The position numbers were made by a program, and so were the translations under genes. Under the pieces are notes generated by a model. That model saw only the letters and a list, made by a program, of their open reading frames with translations, had not been told where the DNA came from and searched no databases. Positions 5,506 to 11,640 of a stretch of 11,640 nt of DNA are shown one piece after another (within the stretch, counting starts at the first letter, position 1; each line of letters starts with the position of its first letter). The stretch is from Paratractidigestivibacter sp963658035 (lineage in GTDB: Bacteria > Actinomycetota > Coriobacteriia > Coriobacteriales > Atopobiaceae): the NCBI GenBank assembly GCA_963658035.1, contig CAVKOL010000078.1, positions 1-11,640 of the forward strand, read 5' to 3'.

Positions 5506-6693
5506 TTATTGGCCCTCGGAGCGGCCGAGAAGGTCGCCCAAAGAGGCGGTCGCGGCCTCGGCGGCGGCCGTGGCGGCCTCGGCAAGACCGGTGCTCCAGC
5601 GCTGGTAGATAGAGGCCACCTGCGCACTCACCATCCCGGCAAACAACGCCCCTACCAGGTCTTTTGTGCGCTGGTCGGCGTCGGAGAGGGCCGCTAAGAC
5701 CTTCTGGGCGCCGCCGACGCTGCTGGTGACCTCGTCCAGGGTGGTGGCGCCGCCCGCCTGCAGGACCTCAAAGAACTCGTCGGTAAAGCGGGCGCGCTCG
5801 TCCATGGGGATCTGGTCGACCCAGTCGTGGATGGCCTGGTCAAGGCGCAGGGCCTCGGGGTCAAGGCCTTGCGCCTCGACCAGCGCATCGGGCACGCACT
5901 GCCAGGTCATGGGGTCGTGTTGCAGCGCGCCCTCGGCCGAGCTTGCCACCACCAGGCGCGGGCGCCCGTCGTCAAAGAGCATGCCAACCACGTCGTAGGC
6001 CGGGACCACATGGGTCAGGCGGTCGCCAAAGATGTCGTGCGGGCGCGCGAGCACAACGGCCGAGTCCATGCACGGGCCGTCGTCGCTCCACACGTGTGCG
6101 ATGACGTCGCGCAGCTCGGCGGGCACGCTCACCGCGGCATACGTCGCCAGCACGCCTCCCTTTGAGTGGCCGCAGACAAGCACGTGGTTGCCGTCGGCAG
6201 CCGCGACCTCAAGCTCGGTCTGCAGGTACTTTGCGGCCGCGACCTGCGACTCCATGACCGAGAAGCTGAGCATGAAGTCCTCTTCCCAGCCCACCAGGGT
6301 AGAGTCCGTGCCGCGAAAAGAAACCAGCGAGTTGCCGTCGTCCAGGTCAACCGTCAACGCCGCGAACTGCAAGACGCGGTCGGGGTCGACCACGTCAACG
6401 TAGTCGCGCACGGCCGCTGCGCCAAAGCGGGCACTTGCCGCCAGGGCGCGAACAAAGCGCAGGTCAATAGTGGCGAGCGAACGCACATAAGGCGAAAGAT
6501 CGTCGCCCGCCTTGGCAAGAAGCTCCTCCAGGCAGGAGCGCACGGTACGGGTGCCCTCGCCCGGCCCGGGCGCGATGCCGGTGAGGTCAAGGTAAGAAAG
6601 ACTCGCCATGATGACGTTGTCGACGTCGTTGAACGGCCGCTCGGCCAGCGTGACGTCGCCTCTCCACTCGAGGTAATCGCGAACGTCCCCCAT
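5506..6693 (-). CDS. Mbeg1/DUF2974-like alpha/beta hydrolase
   Basis: The predicted protein has 395 residues. Its start, MGDVRDYLEWRGDVTLAERPFNDVDNVIMASLSYLDL, is typical of the Mbeg1-like (DUF2974) family, so I choose ATG 6693 with a GGGGG ribosome-like site rather than the longer frame reaching 6828. FRGTD (126-130) is lipase-like, GHSKGG (175-180) carries the likely nucleophile Ser177, PAYDVVG supplies Asp234, and LQHDPMTW supplies His259, so a full Ser-Asp-His triad can be proposed. No signal peptide or membrane helix is visible; the C-terminus (365-388) is an Ala/Glu-rich probable helix. Substrate is unknown; members are called lipase-like on fold alone. The gene is 147 bases upstream of the malic enzyme gene and probably a separate unit. 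Confidence 0.82.
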   Translation of the reverse strand: MGDVRDYLEWRGDVTLAERPFNDVDNVIMASLSYLDLTGIAPGPGEGTRTVRSCLEELLAKAGDDLSPYVRSLATIDLRFVRALAASARFGAAAVRDYVDVVDPDRVLQFAALTVDLDDGNSLVSFRGTDSTLVGWEEDFMLSFSVMESQVAAAKYLQTELEVAAADGNHVLVCGHSKGGVLATYAAVSVPAELRDVIAHVWSDDGPCMDSAVVLARPHDIFGDRLTHVVPAYDVVGMLFDDGRPRLVVASSAEGALQHDPMTWQCVPDALVEAQGLDPEALRLDQAIHDWVDQIPMDERARFTDEFFEVLQAGGATTLDEVTSSVGGAQKVLAALSDADQRTKDLVGALFAGMVSAQVASIYQRWSTGLAEAATAAAEAATASLGDLLGRSEGQ

Positions 6694-6736
6694 ATCGCAC
6701 CCCCACATAACCCGCGCGTGATCGCTTACGGGCACC

Positions 6737-6742
6737 ATCATA
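6737..6742 (-). promoter_or_regulatory. Candidate -10 box for the DUF2974 hydrolase gene
   Basis: On the - strand TATGAT (5 of 6 to consensus) lies 43 bases before the chosen start codon. No good -35 match is found at 16-18 bases, where the sequence is GC-rich, so support is weak. Confidence 0.25.
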
Positions 6743-6791
6743 GGGCATGCGCGGCGCACCGGGGGCGCCCCTTGGGGCCTCGCAAAAGGCA

Positions 6792-6927
6792 CGCGCGAGA
6801 TTTCTTGGTTTAAATCGCAACCTGCCAAGTAGCCAATCGGATTCGGGGACGCGCCAACTGGGCAAACGTCGGCGATTCTTGGCCGGCTACTCGCCGGGTC
6901 CGGATTTAAACCAAGAAAAGTCGCGCG
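6792..6927. repeat. Imperfect inverted repeat element of about 136 bp
   Basis: The arm TTTCTTGGTTTAAATC (6801-6816) recurs exactly as GATTTAAACCAAGAAA at 6903-6918. Outside it CGCGCGA (6792-6798) faces TCGCGCG (6921-6927), and inside it AGTAGCC (6829-6834 region) faces GGCTACT (6885-6891 region), so symmetry extends well beyond the arms. The centre is not symmetric. It fills the space between a terminator and the promoter region of the hydrolase gene. Possible readings are two operators for one regulator, a large mRNA structure, or a miniature inverted-repeat element. The symmetry is seen directly; the role is not known. Confidence 0.6.
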
Positions 6928-6933
6928 AGCTGT

Positions 6934-6957
6934 AAAAGCGGGGCCTTCCGGCGCCCC
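6934..6957 (-). terminator. Intrinsic terminator of the TIM-barrel gene
   Basis: Read on the - strand, GGGGC (from 6957) and GCCCC (to 6940) form a GC stem around an eight-base loop, followed by GCTTTTAC. It lies 6 bases after the stop codon of the sugar isomerase/epimerase-like gene, the right place for a terminator. The stem is short (5 bp). Confidence 0.55.
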
Positions 6958-6963
6958 CGGGGC

Positions 6964-7815
6964 CTAGCGCACGTGGGCGCGAAGCCACTCGGCAGACATC
7001 TCGGCGCTTGCCAGCGGGGATTTATCGACCCAGTTGCGGTGGCTTTCCAGCACAACGGCGTCGACGCCCGCCGCTAAGGCCTGCTCGCACAGGGCATCCA
7101 GCGGGATGTTGCCGCGCCCCAGCTCGACCGAGTCGGATTTCAAGATGGGCGTCATGCTGGGGCCCGCCGGGCGCGTGCCGCGGTCGGCCACGTGCCACAG
7201 CTTCATGCGACTACCTAAAAGGCGCATAAGTTCCAGCACGTCGGCGCCCGCCTCGCTGGGCCAGTAGGTATCCAGCTCGAAGTTGACAAAGCGCTCATCG
7301 CAGGCGTCGAGAAGGATGTCGTAAGCGCGAACCCCCGGCTCCACCTGCAAAAGCTCGCAGTTGTGGTTGTGGTAGAGAAGCGCGATGCCCTCGGCCGCGA
7401 GCTTTTGCCCGCAGTCGTTGAGGTCGGCCGCCAGCCCGCGCACGGCATCAAGATTCGAATAATCAAAGCGGTACATGCCGGTAATCACGGCAAAGCGGCA
7501 ACCAAACTCGCGGCACCGCGCGGCCACGGCCGCCGGGTCTCTCTTCAACGAGCCCAGGTCGACATGAAGCGACGTCACGCCCAGGCCCGCCTCGCGCACA
7601 AGGCGCGGCCAATCTAGCTTGCCGCCTCGTCCCGTGGGCATCCCGGCCGCGCGAGTCAAGCCACGCACCAAGAAAGGCGTGGGCGTGACCTGGAAGTTGT
7701 TGAGCTCAATCTCTTGGAAGCCGTCCGCCGCCAGGCGTGCAAGCGTCGCCGCGGCCGACGCCTCGCTGCCGGTCACGGTGCCGAGCATGATCTGCTGGAT
7801 GGAAATCTTGGCCNN
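6964..7815 (-). CDS. Sugar phosphate isomerase/epimerase-type TIM barrel (start codon masked by N)
   Basis: The visible 282 residues begin AKISIQQIMLGTV and end WLRAHVR. The base just before the GCC of Ala2 is G at 7813, as expected for the last base of ATG, so probably only two bases of the gene are hidden in the gap. The fold is the xylose-isomerase-like TIM barrel (AP endonuclease family 2): EIELNNF early, ALLYHNHNCE (about 145-154), FELDTYW (about 180-185), LWHVADR (about 206-212) and VVLESH (about 254-259) supply the usual metal-binding and catalytic acids and histidines. Members interconvert sugars, inositols or related polyols in the cytoplasm. The gene follows, on the same strand, a PucR-like regulator, and lies near a sugar symporter and glycosidase, so a role in the same sugar pathway is likely. 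Exact substrate unknown. Confidence 0.82.
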   Translation of the reverse strand, partial: XAKISIQQIMLGTVTGSEASAAATLARLAADGFQEIELNNFQVTPTPFLVRGLTRAAGMPTGRGGKLDWPRLVREAGLGVTSLHVDLGSLKRDPAAVAARCREFGCRFAVITGMYRFDYSNLDAVRGLAADLNDCGQKLAAEGIALLYHNHNCELLQVEPGVRAYDILLDACDERFVNFELDTYWPSEAGADVLELMRLLGSRMKLWHVADRGTRPAGPSMTPILKSDSVELGRGNIPLDALCEQALAAGVDAVVLESHRNWVDKSPLASAEMSAEWLRAHVR

Positions 7816-8416
7816 NNNNNNNNNNNNNNNNNNNNNNNNNNNNNNNNNNNNNNNNNNNNNNNNNNNNNNNNNNNNNNNNNNNNNNNNNNNNNNNNNNNNN
7901 NNNNNNNNNNNNNNNNNNNNNNNNNNNNNNNNNNNNNNNNNNNNNNNNNNNNNNNNNNNNNNNNNNNNNNNNNNNNNNNNNNNNNNNNNNNNNNNNNNNN
8001 NNNNNNNNNNNNNNNNNNNNNNNNNNNNNNNNNNNNNNNNNNNNNNNNNNNNNNNNNNNNNNNNNNNNNNNNNNNNNNNNNNNNNNNNNNNNNNNNNNNN
8101 NNNNNNNNNNNNNNNNNNNNNNNNNNNNNNNNNNNNNNNNNNNNNNNNNNNNNNNNNNNNNNNNNNNNNNNNNNNNNNNNNNNNNNNNNNNNNNNNNNNN
8201 NNNNNNNNNNNNNNNNNNNNNNNNNNNNNNNNNNNNNNNNNNNNNNNNNNNNNNNNNNNNNNNNNNNNNNNNNNNNNNNNNNNNNNNNNNNNNNNNNNNN
8301 NNNNNNNNNNNNNNNNNNNNNNNNNNNNNNNNNNNNNNNNNNNNNNNNNNNNNNNNNNNNNNNNNNNNNNNNNNNNNNNNNNNNNNNNNNNNNNNNNNNN
8401 NNNNNNNNNNNNNNNN
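7814..8416. other. Assembly gap (603 N)
   Basis: All bases are N. From the flanks, the gap should hold the C-terminal part of the PucR-like regulator, including its DNA-binding domain, then the intergenic region and the first two bases of the TIM-barrel gene. Any reading frame drawn across it is not supported. Confidence 0.98.
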
Positions 8417-9472
8417 GCTTGCCAGCACGGGAAGCAGCAGCTCACCCACCGCGTCGGGCTCAAGCGATGCCATCGTGCCGCCCGCCGAGCCGCCCGCGCA
8501 GGCAAACGCCACCAGCACCCCGTCGTCGGCCTCAAAAGCCGCGCAGTTGGGAAGCGCCCGTTCCACGCGGGCCACCAGGTAGCTCACCGGCAGGCGGCCC
8601 CGAAACCGGCTGAGCCCCAGGCAGACGCACACGTGAGGCTCGCCGCAGGCGGCCTCAAGCAGGTCGCGCTCGCGCTGGTCAAGCGGTCGCTCGTCCACCA
8701 GCCCGTGCAGGGCCCAGCGCCGCAGGTCGGCGTCGGTCTCAAAGGGCCTCGCCCCCTTGAGCAGTGCACCCTTGACCGCCTGGGCAAAGTAGCCGAGAAG
8801 GGCCGCCGCCCCCGCTGGCACGCCCGTCTCGCCGTAAAGCACAAAGACGCAGCCCAAGAAGCGCCCCGCGTCCACCATGTTTGCCGAGAGCGACTCGCCG
8901 CCGTCGTGGCGCAGGACAAAGGGCTCCTCGGTGATCGCGGCCAGCTCGCGGGCGTCGCCGTAGCGCTGGATGGTGTCAAGCGTCATGCTCGTGCGCTCGT
9001 CGGCCGGGTCGGTGCGGGCAAGGAACCTAAACGACTCGTCGATGACCACCAGCTGGTTGCCAAAGACCGCGCGCGAGGCGTCGGCCATGACCTGGATCGG
9101 CTGCTCGGCCGCCTGGGCGGCGAGAAGGGCGCGCTCCCACTCGTCCATCTGGTCAAACAGCCGCTGGCAGGCATTGAACGCCTGGAAGAAATCGGCCTCG
9201 TCGGGCACCAATATCACGCGGCAGCGATCCTCGTACCAAGACAGCAGCGAGCCGCGGCCAACCACAACGACCACCACGCCGCGGCCTATGCGCGGGTAGC
9301 GCGGCAGCTGGCGGCCCAGGCACACGTACAGCTGGTTGTCGGCCAGCTCGCCCGCCGTGCCGTCCAGGGCAAGCGGCCGCTTGAGCAAAAGCTCGGCCAA
9401 GACGGGGCCGCTGGCGCTCGCGCCCAGCTCCACGCGCAGGCGGTCATACAGGATATCGGCATTGAGCAGCAC
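8417..9472 (-). CDS. PucR/CdaR-like transcriptional regulator, C-terminus in gap
   Basis: Some 352 residues are visible. I start at GTG 9472, since AGGGGAG lies a few bases upstream on the - strand; the frame is open further upstream only because the region is GC-rich. The N-terminus (1-110) resembles the sensory region seen in PucR-like proteins, VMADASRAVFGNQLVVIDESFRFLARTD (128-155) starts a GAF-like segment, and VCVCLGLSRFRGRLPVSYLVARVE (about 281-304) looks like the CdaR/GGDEF-like linker domain. The PucR-type helix-turn-helix that normally ends such proteins would fall in the gap. The gene diverges from the symporter and GH2 genes, so it probably controls them in response to a sugar-derived signal; this is inferred from position. 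Family assignment is by overall layout rather than one decisive motif. Confidence 0.68.
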
Positions 9473-9756
9473 GTTTGTCTCCCCTCTTGGCACAATTCGC
9501 CGGCCCGGGCGCCCTTCTTGCCGCCCGCACCCGGCCCTTCCCTGCCGCAACTCTACGCACCTGGCACGGCGCCGCCCGTGCCCCACCCGGCGAGCGGCCC
9601 CGCCCGGCCCGCGAACGGCCGCGCGAACCCCTACGAATCGTCTGGCTGTACCCTCGAAACTAAGGCGTTTTGCCGCCTTACTCCGGTGGCCCCACAGCCG
9701 CACGATGGAGCCACGGAAAAGGTGCGCCCGCCGTGGGCGCCAGCAAAGGAGGAAAC
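9473..9756. promoter_or_regulatory. Divergent intergenic region of the sugar-use locus
   Basis: This 284-base GC-rich region separates the regulator (-) from the symporter (+) and must hold both promoters, though I find no convincing -35/-10 pair. The one clear structure is TAAGGCG (9661-9667) with CGCCTTA (9674-9680), a 7-bp inverted repeat around TTTTGC, a possible operator. AAAGGAGG at 9745-9752 is the symporter ribosome site. Confidence 0.4.
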
Positions 9757-11304
9757 GTGCGAACCGAGAAAACCGCGTCACAAACCGACGGCGTGGAGTA
9801 CCGCCGGGCCAAGACATGGCAGATCGCCCTGACCATGATGTCCAACTCGCTCTCGATGACGTTCTACACGCTCATCGGCTACATGAGCTATCTCGCAAAC
9901 GTGGGCTACGGGATCGCCCTGGCCGCTGCGGGCGTGATCCTTACGGTGACGCGCCTCTTCGACGGCGTCATCGACCCGTTCTTGGCCCTTCTCATGGACC
10001 GTGTGAACACCAAGCACGGCAAGCTTCGCCTCTTCATGGTGGCGGGCTGGGTCCTGCGCACCCTGGCGGTGATGCTGCTGTTTGTGTGGCTCTCTGACAC
10101 GGGGCGCGGGCCGGTGCTCTTCGTCGTGCTGTACTGCCTCTACATCATTGGCGCTTCTACCTGCGACATCGCGGGCAACATGGCCGCGGCCGTGATCACC
10201 AACGACCCGCAGCAGCGCCCGATGGTGGGCGTGTGGGGCACCGTCTACGCCTATCTGGTGCCCACGATCCTCTCGGCTTTGATCGTCATGCTGGTCCTGC
10301 CGCAGTTTGGCAACGAGTACACCGCGCAGATGCTGGCCACCACGGCCTTGATCGTCGTGCCCGTCTCGCTGGTGTTTCTCGTCTTGACCTGCATCGGCAT
10401 CAGCGAGGCCGACAAGCCCCAGAACTTCGAGAACGTGAGCGCCGCGGGCGACGACGCGGGCGTCACCCCGGCCGACATGTGGCGCCTGGTCAAGGCCAAC
10501 CGCCCCTTCCAGATGTACGTCTTGCACTGCGTGTCGTCCAAGCTCTCGCAGCAAACGATGAGCCAGGCCATCGTGACCACCGTGGTCTTTGGCATCTTGA
10601 TCGGCAACATCCAGTACGGCACCATGATCAGCATCGTGGCAATGCTTCCGTCCATCATTTTTGCAATCATCGCGGGCAAGTTCTGCGGCAAGGTTGGCAG
10701 CAAGAAGATCGCCGTGTTTGCCATGCTCACGGGTATCGTGGCCACGGCCGTGATGGTCATCTTCTGCGCGGCCATCGACATGACCTCAATCGCGCACTTC
10801 TCGGTGCAGATGGTTGTGTTCTTTATCCTCATCCTGATCATCAACGGCCTTAAGATGTGCATCACCACGGCCGACAACGCCATGCGCTCCGATGTGATCG
10901 ACTACGAGCTGTCGCGCTCGGGCAAGTACCTGCCCGCCGTGGTCAACGCCACGTACAACGTCATTGACCAGGTCATTTCTTCGCTTGGCTCCACGATTGC
11001 GGCCGTGTGCATCTCGTTTGTGGGCTATGCGAGCACCACTCCGCAGCCCACCGACCCCTCGACACCGGCCTTGAAGGCGATGGGTCTCTTTCTGTACTTT
11101 GGCCTGCCCGTGTTGGGCTGGCTGATAGGCCTCTTTGCCATGAAGCACTACGACCTGGGCCGCGCCCGCATGGTTGAGGTCCAGAAGGACATCGCCAAGA
11201 AGAAGGCCGCGTTGCACGAGGGCGGGGCTGCGGGGGCCGTGGCCGGCGATGCCGCCGCTGACCCCGAGGCTGCCGACGCCGCCGACTCAGCGAAGGAGGC
11301 CTAG
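9757..11304 (+). CDS. GPH-family sugar:cation symporter
   Basis: The gene encodes 515 residues from GTG 9757, which follows AAAGGAGG by four bases; an upstream ATG-like extension to 9670 would run through the possible operator and lacks a ribosome site. The protein has about 12 hydrophobic segments and the glycoside-pentoside-hexuronide signature DGVIDPFLALLMDRV followed by TKHGKLRLFM (about 69-94), the counterpart of the MelB/LacS cytoplasmic loop motif. SDVIDYELSRSGKYLPA in the second half is also typical. It imports a glycoside with Na+ or H+ across the cytoplasmic membrane. The last 30 residues are an Ala/Asp/Glu-rich tail with no PTS EIIA-like domain. The next gene begins three bases after the stop, so importer and glycosidase form an operon; a beta-galactoside is a reasonable substrate guess. 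Confidence 0.9.
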   Translation: MRTEKTASQTDGVEYRRAKTWQIALTMMSNSLSMTFYTLIGYMSYLANVGYGIALAAAGVILTVTRLFDGVIDPFLALLMDRVNTKHGKLRLFMVAGWVLRTLAVMLLFVWLSDTGRGPVLFVVLYCLYIIGASTCDIAGNMAAAVITNDPQQRPMVGVWGTVYAYLVPTILSALIVMLVLPQFGNEYTAQMLATTALIVVPVSLVFLVLTCIGISEADKPQNFENVSAAGDDAGVTPADMWRLVKANRPFQMYVLHCVSSKLSQQTMSQAIVTTVVFGILIGNIQYGTMISIVAMLPSIIFAIIAGKFCGKVGSKKIAVFAMLTGIVATAVMVIFCAAIDMTSIAHFSVQMVVFFILILIINGLKMCITTADNAMRSDVIDYELSRSGKYLPAVVNATYNVIDQVISSLGSTIAAVCISFVGYASTTPQPTDPSTPALKAMGLFLYFGLPVLGWLIGLFAMKHYDLGRARMVEVQKDIAKKKAALHEGGAAGAVAGDAAADPEAADAADSAKEA

Positions 11305-11307
11305 GCG

Positions 11308-11640
11308 ATGAGAAGGACGATTGAGCTTGACGGCGCCTGGGACTTCACCTGAGCTCGACGGCGCCTGGGACTTCACCCGCGAGGGTTTTGAAGCCGAGAA
11401 GGTCTGCCTGCCCCACACCTGGAACGCCGTGGACGGCCAGGACGGCGGCGGAGACTACTGGCGCGGCCAGGCGACCTACGAGACCGTGCTGCCGCCGCTG
11501 GACCTTGCGGCAGGCGAGGAAGCCTGGCTGGAGTTTGAGGGCGCCTCTGCGGTGGCGGACGTCTACGTCAACAAAGCGCAGGTCGCGCACCACGAGGGCG
11601 GCTACTCGACCTTTCGCGCGAACATCACCGGGGCGCTGGC
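11308..11640 (+). pseudogene. GH2 beta-galactosidase-like gene, frameshifted by a 28-bp duplication, 3' end off window
   Basis: ATG 11308 follows AAGGAGG (11293-11299) at eight bases, so the start is secure. It reads MRRTIELDGAWDFT and then stops at TGA 11350-11352. The next bases repeat ELDGAWDFT in the +1 frame from 11351 and continue REGFEAEKVCLPHTWNA, DGQDGGGDYWRG and EFEGASAVADVYVNKAQVAHHEGGYSTF to the window edge. These are hallmarks of the N-terminal sugar-binding jelly-roll domain of GH2 enzymes (beta-galactosidase or beta-glucuronidase). Removing one of two 28-bp copies restores a single frame. With the symporter just upstream, the enzyme would hydrolyse the imported glycoside. Whether the gene is truly broken or the assembly is wrong cannot be settled here. 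Confidence 0.82.
11322..11377 (+). repeat. 28-bp tandem duplication at the start of the GH2 gene
   Basis: The unit 11322-11349 is repeated at 11350-11377 with one difference (GAGCTT versus GAGCTC). Since 28 is not a multiple of three, the second copy shifts the frame and creates a TGA at the junction. Confidence 0.9.

Noticed and set aside
7619..9832. Very long frames on both strands crossing the N run
   Set aside because: They are open only because N cannot encode a stop; the real genes on either side are in different frames.

Overview
The window looks like a draft scaffold from a GC-rich actinobacterium of class Coriobacteriia, perhaps a relative of Olsenella, Collinsella or Atopobiaceae. 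This is inferred from base composition, GTG/TTG starts with strong AGGAGG sites, and gene content (tartrate dehydratase, malic enzyme, PucR-like regulator, GPH symporter, GH2 glycosidase). A 603-base run of N at 7814-8416 shows a scaffolded draft. No rRNA, tRNA, CRISPR array or intact insertion sequence is visible.

Region 1 (1-2360, + strand) holds three paralogous small genes. Each encodes a bacteriocin-type double-glycine leader (LSxQEIExVxGG) joined to a core with two CxxC pairs, CPxCH and CxxC, which looks like a zinc ribbon. The first is cut by the window edge. The other two share a conserved upstream module: a 38-bp identical block, a 22-bp identical stretch containing an extended -10 (TGATATGTT), a short hairpin, and an AAGGAGG site nine bases before ATG. 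An AEC-family carboxylate transporter gene sits between the second and third copies. No maturation or C39-type export gene is in view. This peptide family is the best candidate here for an undescribed system.

Region 2 (2364-5358, - strand) is a probable operon, malic enzyme then ttdA then ttdB, encoding an L(+)-tartrate dehydratase (tartrate to oxaloacetate) and a malic enzyme (malate/oxaloacetate to pyruvate). With the AEC transporter it would make a dicarboxylate catabolism module. The malic enzyme carries a C-terminal extension resembling the second half of a mannose-type PTS EIIA domain, without the half that bears the phosphorylated histidine. A strong 17-bp hairpin at 2318-2357 separates this operon from the convergent third peptide gene.

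Region 3 (5506-6693, - strand) is a Mbeg1/DUF2974-type alpha/beta hydrolase. Upstream of it lies a roughly 136-bp imperfect inverted repeat with perfect 16-bp arms.

Region 4 (6964-11640) is a sugar-use locus: a sugar phosphate isomerase/epimerase-type TIM barrel and a PucR-like regulator on the - strand with the gap between them, and divergently a GPH cation symporter followed three bases later by a GH2 (beta-galactosidase-like) gene. The GH2 reading frame is broken just after its start by a 28-bp tandem duplication, which could be an assembly join error, a real mutation or a phase-variable switch.
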